Assembly (NCBI RefSeq): GCF_007748095.1 | Contig: NZ_CP036287.1 | Coordinates: 62,001 to 126,000, forward strand | Reading direction: 5' to 3' | DNA from: Engelhardtia mirabilis | Lineage (GTDB): Bacteria > Planctomycetota > UBA1135 > GCA-002686595 | DNA length: 64,000 bases | Shown: positions 36,075-44,541 of the stretch, piece after piece | Position numbering within the stretch: position 1 is the stretch's first letter | How the letters are laid out: every line of letters begins with the position of its first letter | Notes under the pieces: generated by a model | Told to the model about the DNA's origin: nothing | What the model saw: the letters and a program-made list of their open reading frames with translations, nothing else | The model's database searches: none | Made by a program: the position numbers and the translations under genes

Positions 36075-39000
36075 ATGAGCTTGCCCCTGCTCCTGGCCGC
36101 GCTGGCCAGCGCCCTTCCCGCTTGCCCGCCCCAGGCCACGTTGATCGACGTCAACGCGACGGTCCCTGCCCTTCCCGCGGCATCCGCGCCCTCGGACTTC
36201 GCGACCCTCGGGGGCTCGCTGCTCTTCGCGGCGGACGAGCCCGGGCTCGGCCGCGAGCTATTCATCTTCGACGGCACCACCGCCCAGCTCCTCGTCGACC
36301 TCTATCCAGGCGACGTCGGCTCGGCGCCCGAGGGTCTCGTGACCATCGGCTCCCACGTCTGGTTCTCCGCCGAGGGCGAAGGCGTGGGCCGCGAGTTGTG
36401 GCGCACCGACGGCACCGCGGCGGGCACCGAACTCGTCGCGGACCTCGCCCCCGGCGGCTGGTGGAGCGAGCCTTCCAACTTCAAGGCCTTCGGATTCGGA
36501 GTGCTGTTCGAGGCCTCGATTCCCGCCTCGTTTCCCGCGTCGGGTGCCGGTGTCTGGCGCAGCGACGGGACGGCGGCCGGTACCTTCCCCCTGTATACCT
36601 TCGGCGACTGGATAGTCGGGAGCCCCGACCGACCGGCCGAGTTGACGATCGTCGGCGACCTGGGCTTCTTCAGGTCGTATTACGGCGCCGGCCTCTGGCG
36701 AACGGACGGCACGCCCGAAGGGACTTACAAGGTCACGGGCTCGAGCCTGAACTGGGTCCTCTTTGTGGTCGCGCTCGGTTCCCACGTTTACTTCACCGCT
36801 GCCTCCCAGTCCCCACCCTATGCCATCTGGCGCAGCGACGGCTCGAGCGTCGAGCTGGCCTACGCTCCGGCCAGCGGAGAGGCGTTCGGGGCGGCCCACC
36901 TCGCGGTCTTCGCGGGCGAGTTGTACTACAGCGGTGTCGCGCCGGACGGGAGCTTTGCGCTCTTCAAGCTCGACGGGTCCACGGGTGCGCCCGTATTCCT
37001 CGCGGACCCGGATCCGGGGGGAAACGGCAAGCCCTTCGATTTGACCGCGGCGGCCAGCTACCTGGCCTTCACGGTCCTGAGTGACAACAACCTCGGGCGG
37101 GAGCTGTGGCGTTCCGACGGAACCCCGGCCGGGACGCACTTGATCCAGGATGCAGTTCCCGGGCCGGGTGACCTCGCTCCCGAGGAGCTGACGGTCCTCG
37201 GCGACCGCATCGTGTTCCGGGGCACCGGGCCCGAGGGCTCGGAGCCCTGGGTCACGGACGGGGTCCAGGTGCAACTCCTCGCCGACCTGCTCGCAGCGGG
37301 ATCCTCGGAGCCGGGCCAGTTCTACGCCGATGGCTCGACGGTCTGGTTCGCGGCGGACGACGCCTCCGTGGGCCGCGAGGTGTTCAGGACCGACGGAACT
37401 CCGGCGGGTACCCAACTCGCGGCGGACGCGCAACCGGACCCACTGAGCGGTGATTCGAACCCAGCGGAACTGGTGCGCATGGGGACTGCCGCGTTCTTCG
37501 TCGCCGACGACGGCCTACACGGCCGCGAGCTGTGGGTCACGGACGGCAGTGAGGAGGGCACGCAGTTGGTCTTCGACCTCTTCCCCGGGCCGAGCGGGTC
37601 GAACCCGACCGACCTGACTGTGCACGGCGAGCGGCTGTACTTCACTGCCACCGAGTCGGACTCCGACCCGCTCGACCGCATCGAAGTCTGGTCGACCGAT
37701 GGCACCATGGGAGGGACCAGTCGGCTGAGCGATCTCTTCTCCCAGGGCTTCTTCGATCCTGAGGGCCTGCGTTCGGTCGGTGGGCACCTGTTCTTCACCG
37801 CGCTCGATCTGGGATCCATCGGGCGGGAGCCCTGGGCCAGCGACGGCAGCCCCGAGGGCACATTCCTGCTCGGCAACTTGAACCCCGACATCCTGTCGAA
37901 GGACTCGAAAGCAGGCGGCTTCACGGCGGTGGGCGACCAGGTGGTCTTCAGCGCGCTGGGACCGAGTCTCGTACCGGAGTTGTGGCGCACCGACGGGACA
38001 GCGGCGGGAACCAGCATGGTCGGCTCCGTGCCGGGCGGCGAGGCGTTCACGACCCCGAATTGGATGCGGAGCCTGGACGACCACCGCGCGGTGCTGACGG
38101 CCGACGGCGCCGAGAGCGGTATCGAACCCTGGGTGACCGATGGCACGCCGGCGGGCACTTTCAGGCTGGCGGACATCAAGCCCGGGCTCGGTTCTTCGCT
38201 TTCCTCTTCGACCAGCTCATTCACGGGCTTCGCGATGGTCGACGGTCGTGCATTGTTCCGCGCCAAGAGCGAGCTGCTGGGGGCGGAGCTTTGGATCACC
38301 GACGGAACGCCGGACGGGACATCGGTGGCGGTGGACCTGACCCCCGGTCCGACTGGTACGGAGTTCAACTTCATCGGCGTCGTCGGCGGGCGCGCGCTGC
38401 TGCGCGTCGCAGACGCCAATAAGCACGATCTGTGGGCATCCGACGGCACGGCCGCGGGAACGGTCCAACTGTTGGACACTGCGGCCTTAGCCGTTGGCTT
38501 CGGCGTGCAGTACGCAACGCCTCTCGCGGGGGACGTCCGCTACGTCACCGTCGACATCGGCAGCGGCAAGAGCGGGATCTGGCGCACCGACGGCACGTTG
38601 GAGGGCACCGCAGGTGTCTACGCGATCGAGTGGCCTCTGGTGCTGAAGGACCTGACGCCGGTGGGAAGCGGGCGTGAGCTGGCCCTCGTGGGCAAAGGGC
38701 CGGAAGGTTTCGAGGTCTGGGGCAGTCGAGGGACTCCCTCGACCACGAAGCTCGTGGTCGACGTCAACCCGGGGCCGGCTAGTTCGGGCCCAGCCAAGTT
38801 CACGCGCGTGGGCGACCGAGTGTTGTTCGCGGGGACGCAGCCCGACACCGGGCGCGAGCTCTACTCGATGCCCCTCGCGCAGTTCGGCGGTTGGGTCCTC
38901 GAACCCTACGGAGTCGCCTGCGAGGGCACCGGCGGCCTCGCGCCTCGGATCGGCACCAGCGGCAAGGCGCAGTTGGGACAGAGCGTCGACCTGCGCGTGA

Positions 39001-39290
39001 CCGACGCCTTCGGCCCCTCGACCGCGTTCCTGTTCCTGTCCTTCGACAGCGCGCAGAAGCCCCTGGGCGACTGCATCCAGTACCCGGTCGATCCGCTGTT
39101 CCTGTTCGCGATCACCGGTACCGACGTCAGCGGCGTCGGGTCGGTCACCGTGCCCCTGCCGGCCGGTCTGACGGCCCTCACCAACGTCCCGATCCACTTC
39201 CAGTACGCGGTCGTCGATCCGAGCGGCGGCTTCGGCGGCGCGGTGGCCCTCACCGACGCCCTGGAGGTGATCGTCGGCCCCGCGGACTGA
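36075..39290 (+). CDS. secreted ELWxxDGT-repeat protein
   Basis: The protein has 1071 residues. A short signal peptide MSLPLLLAALASALPA is followed by many about 50-residue repeats with the motif ELW[RV]TDGTxxGT (for example GRELWRTDGTAAGTELV). These form a large beta-propeller or solenoid. The last about 130 residues (from WVLEPYGVACEGTGG) form a separate beta-sandwich typical of planctomycete secreted proteins. It ends ALTDALEVIVGPAD. ATG 36075 was chosen at the signal peptide although the frame is open further upstream. Its role is probably extracellular binding or structure. Confidence 0.83.
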   Translation: MSLPLLLAALASALPACPPQATLIDVNATVPALPAASAPSDFATLGGSLLFAADEPGLGRELFIFDGTTAQLLVDLYPGDVGSAPEGLVTIGSHVWFSAEGEGVGRELWRTDGTAAGTELVADLAPGGWWSEPSNFKAFGFGVLFEASIPASFPASGAGVWRSDGTAAGTFPLYTFGDWIVGSPDRPAELTIVGDLGFFRSYYGAGLWRTDGTPEGTYKVTGSSLNWVLFVVALGSHVYFTAASQSPPYAIWRSDGSSVELAYAPASGEAFGAAHLAVFAGELYYSGVAPDGSFALFKLDGSTGAPVFLADPDPGGNGKPFDLTAAASYLAFTVLSDNNLGRELWRSDGTPAGTHLIQDAVPGPGDLAPEELTVLGDRIVFRGTGPEGSEPWVTDGVQVQLLADLLAAGSSEPGQFYADGSTVWFAADDASVGREVFRTDGTPAGTQLAADAQPDPLSGDSNPAELVRMGTAAFFVADDGLHGRELWVTDGSEEGTQLVFDLFPGPSGSNPTDLTVHGERLYFTATESDSDPLDRIEVWSTDGTMGGTSRLSDLFSQGFFDPEGLRSVGGHLFFTALDLGSIGREPWASDGSPEGTFLLGNLNPDILSKDSKAGGFTAVGDQVVFSALGPSLVPELWRTDGTAAGTSMVGSVPGGEAFTTPNWMRSLDDHRAVLTADGAESGIEPWVTDGTPAGTFRLADIKPGLGSSLSSSTSSFTGFAMVDGRALFRAKSELLGAELWITDGTPDGTSVAVDLTPGPTGTEFNFIGVVGGRALLRVADANKHDLWASDGTAAGTVQLLDTAALAVGFGVQYATPLAGDVRYVTVDIGSGKSGIWRTDGTLEGTAGVYAIEWPLVLKDLTPVGSGRELALVGKGPEGFEVWGSRGTPSTTKLVVDVNPGPASSGPAKFTRVGDRVLFAGTQPDTGRELYSMPLAQFGGWVLEPYGVACEGTGGLAPRIGTSGKAQLGQSVDLRVTDAFGPSTAFLFLSFDSAQKPLGDCIQYPVDPLFLFAITGTDVSGVGSVTVPLPAGLTALTNVPIHFQYAVVDPSGGFGGAVALTDALEVIVGPAD

Positions 39291-39291
39291 C

Positions 39292-39393
39292 GCCCGGTAG
39301 GCGTTCGTACGGTGCCAGGCACGAAACCGCCGCCTACGGCGGACGCCGTAGGCGGCGGTTTCGTGCCTGGCACCGTACGAACGCCTACCGGGC
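39292..39393. repeat. 49-bp perfect inverted repeat with GGAC loop
   Basis: Arms 39292-39340 and 39345-39393 are perfect reverse complements over 49 bases around a 4-base loop. The arms carry GTACGGTGCCAGGCAC, and a smaller nested hairpin CGCCTACGGCG lies near the loop. It begins 2 bases after the ELWxxDGT stop codon and 29 bases before the ABC exporter. It resembles REP/BIME or transposon-derived palindromes and could also stop transcription. Confidence 0.9.
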
Positions 39394-39421
39394 CCTCACC
39401 GGGCGCTAGGCTTCCCCGCCC

Positions 39422-41761
39422 ATGCGTGCCCCCCAGTCCGACACCTCGCCCGAGGATCCGCCGCTGGTCGAGTTCCGCCGCCTGTTCGGCCTGGCGCGCC
39501 CGCACCTGCGGCCACTGATCGGGGCGACGGCCCTGATGTTGGTCGCCAGCGGCATCGGGCTGATCGTGCCGATGTTCGCCGGCGGCGTGGTCGACACCGC
39601 CCTGTCGGACTCGACCAGCGCCGAGCTGCGCTCCGTGGTCGCGGGCCTGCTCGGCCTGTTCGCGCTCCTCGGCGTGGTTGGCTTCTTCGAGAGCTACCTG
39701 CTCGGCGCCACCGGCGCGCGATTGTTGCGGGACCTGCGCTGGCAGCTCTTCGACCGCCTGGTGGACCTGACCCCCGGCTTCTACGACAAGCGCCGCGTGG
39801 GCGAGCTGCTCTCGCGCCTGGGCTCCGATCTGGCCCTGGTCCAGGGCGCCCTGACCCAGCAGATCCCCTCGGGCCTGCAGGCGTCGATGCGGTTCATCGG
39901 GACCCTGGTGATCCTGTTCGTGCTGCAGACGCGGCTGACCCTGGTCGCGCTCGTGGTGGTGCCGCCGGTGGTCCTGGTGGCGATCTACTTCGGCAACAAG
40001 TTGCAGAAGATCGCCACGAAGGAGCGCGACGCTGCCGCCGACAGCTCGGCCCTGGCCGAGGAGGCCCTGGCCGGCATCCGCACGGTCCAGTCCCACGCCG
40101 CCGAGCCGCGGGTGCGCGGGCGCTATTCGGACCAGCTCGCGGCGCTGCTCGGCATCCAACTGCGCAACGCCTGGCTCAACGCCGGCTTCGCGGGAACGGT
40201 CACCTTCGCGTCCTTCTCGGCCTTCGGCCTGGTGCTCGGCTACGGCGGCCAGTTGATGCTCGAGGGCCGCCTGACCGCCGGCGAGCTGACCTCGTTCCTG
40301 CTGTACACCTTCTCGGTGGCGATCTCCGTGGGCCAGCTCGGCGGGCTCTACGCCGGCTACCGCGGCCTCAAGGGCGCCAGCGCGCGCTTGTTCGAGCTGC
40401 TCGACACCGAGCCCGCCGTCGCGGATCCGGCCCTGGCGACCCCACCCGCGCCGCCGTTCGAGGTCGGGGCCGGCGCGATCGCCCTGAACGAGGTGCGCTT
40501 CCAGTACGAGAGCGCCACCACCCCCGCCCTCGACGGTGTGACCCTCGACGTCCCCGGCGGCGCCGTGATCGCCCTGGTCGGTCCCAGCGGCTCGGGCAAG
40601 AGCACCCTCTTCTCGCTGCTGCTGCGCTTCTACGACCCGACTTCCGGCACCATCGCCATCGACGGCCGCGCGATCGACACGATCCCCTTGGCCGACCTGC
40701 GCCGCTCGATCGCCGTCGTGCCCCAGGAGGTCTTCCTGTTCTCCGGCACCATCGCCGACAACCTGCGCCTGGGCTCGAACGAGGCCAGCGACGAGGACCT
40801 GCGCACCGCCGCCGAGGCCGCCGGAGCCCTGGGCTTCATCGACGAGCTCGACAAGTCCTTCGAGACCGAAGTCGGCGAGCGCGGCGTGCGCCTCTCCGCC
40901 GGGCAACGCCAACGCCTGGCCATCGCCCGCGCCTTCCTCCAGGACCCCAAGATCCTGCTGCTCGACGAAGCCACCAGCTCCCTCGACCCCGACAGCGAGG
41001 CCGTCGTCCAAGCCGCTCTCCAGCGCCTCTTCGTCGGCCGCACGACCCTCGTCATCGCCCACCGCCTGGCCACCGCCCGCCGCGCCGACGTGATCCACGT
41101 CCTCGACGGCGGCCACATCGCGGCGAGCGGGACGCACGAGGAGCTGTACGAGTCGAGCGAGCTGTACCGGCGCTACTGGACCTTGCAGTCGCTCGAGTTG
41201 GAGCAGGCGCCGGCCCAGCGGGATCAGCTCCCGAGCGAAGGTTCGGCGCCCGCCGGAGGTGCTGACCCGACCGCGGCGGCACGAGCCCACTCTCCCTACT
41301 CCGGCTTCAAGTTCCGTATCGTCTGGGACGGCAAGTACGTCGCCGGCGTCGACAAGATCAGCGGACTCACCAGGACCTATCGAGGAAGCGTCGACCACGA
41401 GGACGACGTGGTTCGCCAGTCGCCGGGGGAAGTGGAGTTCGGCCCAATAACCCTCGAGCGCGGAGTGACCCACGACGCGGACTTCGAAGCGTGGGCCAAC
41501 AAGGTCTGGAGCGTCGGCAACGGCGCGATCCAGGAGGGCTCGCTGAAGGACTTCCGCAAGGACGTCCTGATCGAGCTCTACAACGAGGCCGGGCAGAAGG
41601 TCTTGGCCTACAAGGTCTATCGCTGCTGGGCCTCTGGGTTCACAGCTTCACCTGAACTCGGCGCGAGCGCGAAGACGGTCGCAATCCAGTCGCTCAAACT
41701 CGAGAACGAAGGCTGGGAGCGCGACACCGAGATCACCGAGCCCGACGAGCCGAGCTTCTAG
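39422..41761 (+). CDS. ABC exporter with C-terminal phage/contractile tail-tube (gp19-like) domain
   Basis: This 779-residue fusion has at residues 1-340 an MsbA-like six-helix transmembrane domain (TLVILFVLQTRLTLVALVVV, AGIRTVQSHAAE). Residues about 360-595 are the ATPase: Walker A GPSGSGKST at 387-395, signature RLSAGQRQRLAIARAF, Walker B ILLLDEATSSLDP and the H-loop VIAHRLATARRAD. After a Pro/Ala linker, residues 624-779 match phage T4 gp19 / contractile-injection tail-tube proteins. The match covers SGFKFRIVWDGKYVAGVDKI-SGL, then GPITLERGVTHDADFEAW, RKDVLIELYNEAGQKVL and TVAIQSLKLENEGW. No start codon fits a separate tail gene. The third part is less GC-biased (rare ATA, CGA codons), suggesting a recent join. 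The biological meaning is unknown. Confidence 0.82.
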   Translation: MRAPQSDTSPEDPPLVEFRRLFGLARPHLRPLIGATALMLVASGIGLIVPMFAGGVVDTALSDSTSAELRSVVAGLLGLFALLGVVGFFESYLLGATGARLLRDLRWQLFDRLVDLTPGFYDKRRVGELLSRLGSDLALVQGALTQQIPSGLQASMRFIGTLVILFVLQTRLTLVALVVVPPVVLVAIYFGNKLQKIATKERDAAADSSALAEEALAGIRTVQSHAAEPRVRGRYSDQLAALLGIQLRNAWLNAGFAGTVTFASFSAFGLVLGYGGQLMLEGRLTAGELTSFLLYTFSVAISVGQLGGLYAGYRGLKGASARLFELLDTEPAVADPALATPPAPPFEVGAGAIALNEVRFQYESATTPALDGVTLDVPGGAVIALVGPSGSGKSTLFSLLLRFYDPTSGTIAIDGRAIDTIPLADLRRSIAVVPQEVFLFSGTIADNLRLGSNEASDEDLRTAAEAAGALGFIDELDKSFETEVGERGVRLSAGQRQRLAIARAFLQDPKILLLDEATSSLDPDSEAVVQAALQRLFVGRTTLVIAHRLATARRADVIHVLDGGHIAASGTHEELYESSELYRRYWTLQSLELEQAPAQRDQLPSEGSAPAGGADPTAAARAHSPYSGFKFRIVWDGKYVAGVDKISGLTRTYRGSVDHEDDVVRQSPGEVEFGPITLERGVTHDADFEAWANKVWSVGNGAIQEGSLKDFRKDVLIELYNEAGQKVLAYKVYRCWASGFTASPELGASAKTVAIQSLKLENEGWERDTEITEPDEPSF

Positions 41762-41811
41762 GCGCCGTGCCGTTCCATCTACTCGGCGGCGGCGCCGAAT
41801 CCTCCCAGGGG

Positions 41812-42696
41812 CTAATCGCCCGGTTCGAGAGCCCGCTCGAGGCCGCCGCGGCACCAGGTCACGATCGACTCGAGTGAGTCGGTGTCGGCGGCTCGACCAG
41901 GTCGTGCGGCTTGGATCACCTTCTCGATCTCGGAAGCGACCCGGACCGATTCGACGTGTGCGACCCGCTCCGACGCGTTCTGCAGGTCTTGTGCCGCTCG
42001 AAGCAGTGCGCAAGTGACTCGTAGGAGCAGCCGCTGGCTCTCACGAACTCGAGGTAGCGGCCCGAGCAGGTCATCGAGCGACGCCCGCCCGCGGAGTTCG
42101 AAGCGCGCGGCGTTGCCGACCCGACTCGATCGAACAACTCCGGCGAGTTCGAGGCCGCCGAGTGCGTCCGACGCAGACTTGCGGGTGAACCCGGTCTCCT
42201 CCAACAGTTCCCGCATGCCCACGCGTGCCCCGGGCTCGTTCAGCAGCAATGCGCGGACGATCTCGCTCCTCGACGTCGCGCCCATCAATCCACGGGTACG
42301 CAGCGCGAGGGCTTGGGGGTCGTCGGCGCGAACGCCCACCGGCCTCACCTCGATCCGCTCGGCCGGCCCCGCGGCCTGGGGCCAGGGCCTCTTGGTCAGC
42401 GCCGACAGCGTGCTCGCGAATCCCTGCCAGCGACCGTCCTGCGACGCTCCTTCGTTCCGAAGCAGACCGCCGATCCGAGAGCGTGAGATCAGATCGATGT
42501 TCGAGACACACCAACTGAGGGCCTCCTGACGTAGGCGCGGATCCAGGCCGTCGATGGTCGCCGTGAACAGGATCAACGCCTCGACGTCCACGCAGGCCGC
42601 GAACGTCCCACGGTCCCAACCGGGGACTCCCAAGCTGGCCCACGCCGACCAGGCGTAGTCGCTCAGCAGCCGAGGGTCGAGGCTAGCTGCGTTCAT
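41812..42696 (-). CDS. winged-helix regulator-like protein, partner of nucleotidyltransferase
   Basis: This 294-residue protein has a central helix-turn-helix. ALLLNEPGARVGMRELLEETGFTRKSASDALGGLELAGVV reads as a winged-helix domain with recognition helix RKSASDALGGL, followed by a wing (RFELRG). The N-terminal half is helical and unrecognised. The gene overlaps the end of an upstream nucleotidyltransferase gene by 14 bases on the same strand. HTH plus nucleotidyltransferase pairs occur in AbiE-like and other toxin-antitoxin modules. The role as repressor or antitoxin is inferred from context only. Confidence 0.62.
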   Translation of the reverse strand: MNAASLDPRLLSDYAWSAWASLGVPGWDRGTFAACVDVEALILFTATIDGLDPRLRQEALSWCVSNIDLISRSRIGGLLRNEGASQDGRWQGFASTLSALTKRPWPQAAGPAERIEVRPVGVRADDPQALALRTRGLMGATSRSEIVRALLLNEPGARVGMRELLEETGFTRKSASDALGGLELAGVVRSSRVGNAARFELRGRASLDDLLGPLPRVRESQRLLLRVTCALLRAAQDLQNASERVAHVESVRVASEIEKVIQAARPGRAADTDSLESIVTWCRGGLERALEPGD

Positions 42697-43267
42697 CGAC
42701 GCCCCCTGCACCGAGTGCATCGAGCGCTGCTGACAATGATCCCGCGAAGCCCTCGGACGGATCGTGTTGCTGACACCATGCAGCGGCAGCAATCAGCTCG
42801 TCGGCGGTCGGTTCGAGCCGCTGAAGGTCGTCGAAGTGCTTGCTGCGCGGTCCCTGGTCGACGGCGGCGTACAGCTTGAAATGGACCTGGTCGTAGCGGC
42901 TCGCGAGGTGGACGACCAGGCCGTCGAAACGTCGAATCTCGCACCGACCGAGGAATCCCGTCGGCAGTCCGAAGTCGAGCAGTGCCGTGGGGCCGGGGTT
43001 CAGCCAATCGGCCGCCAGCTCGAGCGCCCGCGCGACGTCACGAGCAGCGTCGGCAAGTGGCTCTGGCAAGGGAGACGAGGTCCGAACAGAGCCCTCATCG
43101 ACGAGCCCGACCACGTCGACGTCCTCCGTGGCCCGCCCGATCGATCCCAGGAGCAGAAGCCCCGACCCGCCGATGACGGCGATCTCGAACCGATGGCCCC
43201 GTCGAGCCAGGAGCTCGCCCAAGGTCTCGAGAGCCTCACCCAGTCGCTCAGCGCCGAGGATTGACAT
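42683..43267 (-). CDS. nucleotidyltransferase-fold protein (DUF6036-like)
   Basis: This 194-residue soluble protein shows the minimal nucleotidyltransferase motif. GGSGLLLLGSIGRATEDVDVVG is GGS followed by an acidic D-x-D pair 14-16 residues on. Family knowledge: DUF6036 and AbiEii-like proteins share this fold and are often toxins or nucleotide-modifying enzymes. The second half has FLGRCEIRRFDGLVVHLASR and a LYAAVDQGPRSKHFDDL segment typical of these proteins. ATG 43267 was chosen over a TTG three codons upstream. It overlaps the HTH gene. It belongs to the accessory stretch before the transketolase. Confidence 0.7.
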   Translation of the reverse strand: MSILGAERLGEALETLGELLARRGHRFEIAVIGGSGLLLLGSIGRATEDVDVVGLVDEGSVRTSSPLPEPLADAARDVARALELAADWLNPGPTALLDFGLPTGFLGRCEIRRFDGLVVHLASRYDQVHFKLYAAVDQGPRSKHFDDLQRLEPTADELIAAAAWCQQHDPSEGFAGSLSAALDALGAGGVDERS

Positions 43268-43457
43268 GCGGGACAATCTAGCGCTATCGGGTGGTTTATC
43301 CCGCAGGCTGAGCAGCGAATCGGCCGCAACGGGCCACAGGGCCCCATTTCTGCGTCAGGCCGGTACTCCCAAGGGGTCCATCCGAGGCGATGACGTGGAG
43401 CGGCCGCCCCCGGCAGGTGCCCCGGAGCGGCCGGAACGAGTCAGGCTCCGCCGCGCC

Positions 43458-43873
43458 TCAGCCCTGCTTCGTCCGCTCCCGCGCGAAGCGGCTGATGCCT
43501 TCCCACAGGCTCTCGGGGTCGATCTTGGCCTCGACCTTCAACTCCGCCACGTTGCCACCCGTCCGCCAGCGGTTGTCGTGGTCGAGGCTCTGCGCGAACT
43601 TCTCGGCGTCCTTGTGGGGCAGCCAGTCGTGCATCAGGCGGCGGGCGCCGTTGGAGATGACGGTGGAGTCCCACCAGTCGGCGCGGGGCAGGACGCTGTC
43701 GCGGTAGGACTGCTCCTGGCGCATGAACAGCTCGTAGCTGACGGCGGCGACGACCTTCACGTTGGGGGCGTCGGAGTCGGCCAGGCGCGGGAGGATCGCG
43801 AAGACGGACTCGGTGGTGCTGGTGCCTTGGAGCAGGATCGTGGCGCCCGTGGGTCGGTTGGGATCGTGGGAGT
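43458..43873 (-). pseudogene. 5'-truncated copy of the transketolase 3' end
   Basis: The reverse strand encodes the last about 137 residues of a transketolase (from about TILLQGTSTTESVF to RERTKQG and stop). It aligns with 44542-44957 of the intact gene with roughly 25 mismatches by eye (about 94% identical). Differences are clustered, for example EKFAQSLDHD against EKFAMSSDHD. No start or upstream part remains; homology ends abruptly near 43873. The toxin-antitoxin pair lies between this remnant and the intact gene. Confidence 0.85.
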
Positions 43874-43962
43874 GCTGTACTCGGACGCCACGGTGACCCC
43901 TGACGGCCATGCTGGCGACCGGCCCAACGCCATCTCGTCCGGCACGAGGTACGATCGAGCCC

Positions 43963-44187
43963 GTGGACTACTCATCGATCATCACCATCGACCCCGCCCG
44001 GCGCGGGGGCAAGCCGACCATCCGTGGGATGCGGATCACGGTGCAGGACGTGCTCGAGTACCTCGCCTCCGGGATGAGCCAGGAGCAGATCCTGGCGGAC
44101 TTCCCTGACCTCGAGGCCGACGACATCCGGGCCTGCTTGTCCTTCGCGGCCGATCGCGAGCGGCGCTTGACCCAGCGTCCGGCGTGA
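43963..44187 (+). CDS. DUF433 antitoxin-type protein
   Basis: This 74-residue DUF433 protein starts at GTG 43963 (VDYSSIITIDPARRGGKPTI) and contains the DUF433 core KPTIRGMRITVQDVLEYLASG, ending in an Arg-rich helix. Such proteins act as antitoxins of DUF5615/PIN-like toxins (VapBC45-type). The stop overlaps the toxin start by GTGA, the usual coupling for type II toxin-antitoxin operons. The DNA-binding part would autoregulate the operon. Confidence 0.83.
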   Translation: MDYSSIITIDPARRGGKPTIRGMRITVQDVLEYLASGMSQEQILADFPDLEADDIRACLSFAADRERRLTQRPA

Positions 44188-44516
44188 GGCTGCTCCTCGA
44201 CCAGAACCTGTCGCACCGGATGCTCTCCGGTCTCGAGCAGGCCTTCCCTGGGTCGAAGCACGTCCGCGACTTCGGGATGGAGTCGACGGACGACGAGGGA
44301 ATCTGGGAGCTGGCGAAGAGCGAGGGCTTCGCGATCGTGTCGAAGGACACGGACTTCTACCAACGCAGCGTCCTGCGTGGCTTCCCGCCCAAGGTGGTCT
44401 GGGTCGCCGTCGGCAACTGCCCGACCGGCGAGATCGAACAGCTCCTTCTGAAATCGATCGACGCGCTGACCGAGTTCGACTCCGACGGCGAGCGGTCCTT
44501 CCTCGTGTTGGAGTAG
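44184..44516 (+). CDS. DUF5615 PIN-like toxin
   Basis: This 110-residue protein belongs to the DUF5615 PIN-like family. It has LLLDQNLSHRML (first acidic residue Asp6), a DFGMESTDDEGIWELAKSE segment and FAIVSKDTDFYQRS, with the second and third acidic positions in KDTDF. These acidic residues would bind the metal of an RNase active site. The GTG start overlaps the DUF433 stop. The pair forms a putative type II toxin-antitoxin system in the accessory stretch. Confidence 0.85.
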   Translation: MRLLLDQNLSHRMLSGLEQAFPGSKHVRDFGMESTDDEGIWELAKSEGFAIVSKDTDFYQRSVLRGFPPKVVWVAVGNCPTGEIEQLLLKSIDALTEFDSDGERSFLVLE

Positions 44517-44541
44517 GACCGCCCGCCGCCGCCGGCACGCC

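Noticed and set aside
36075..39290. Possible CRISPR or tandem DNA repeat in the ELWxxDGT gene
   Set aside because: The periodicity is at protein level only; the DNA copies are diverged and coding.
38906..41473. 855-codon reverse frame over the exporter
   Set aside because: It is antisense to a gene with intact Walker and signature motifs and crosses the 49-bp palindrome.
41285..41761. Separate tail-tube gene starting inside the exporter
   Set aside because: No ATG, GTG or TTG with a ribosome-binding site precedes the domain in frame, and the linker is continuous with the ATPase.
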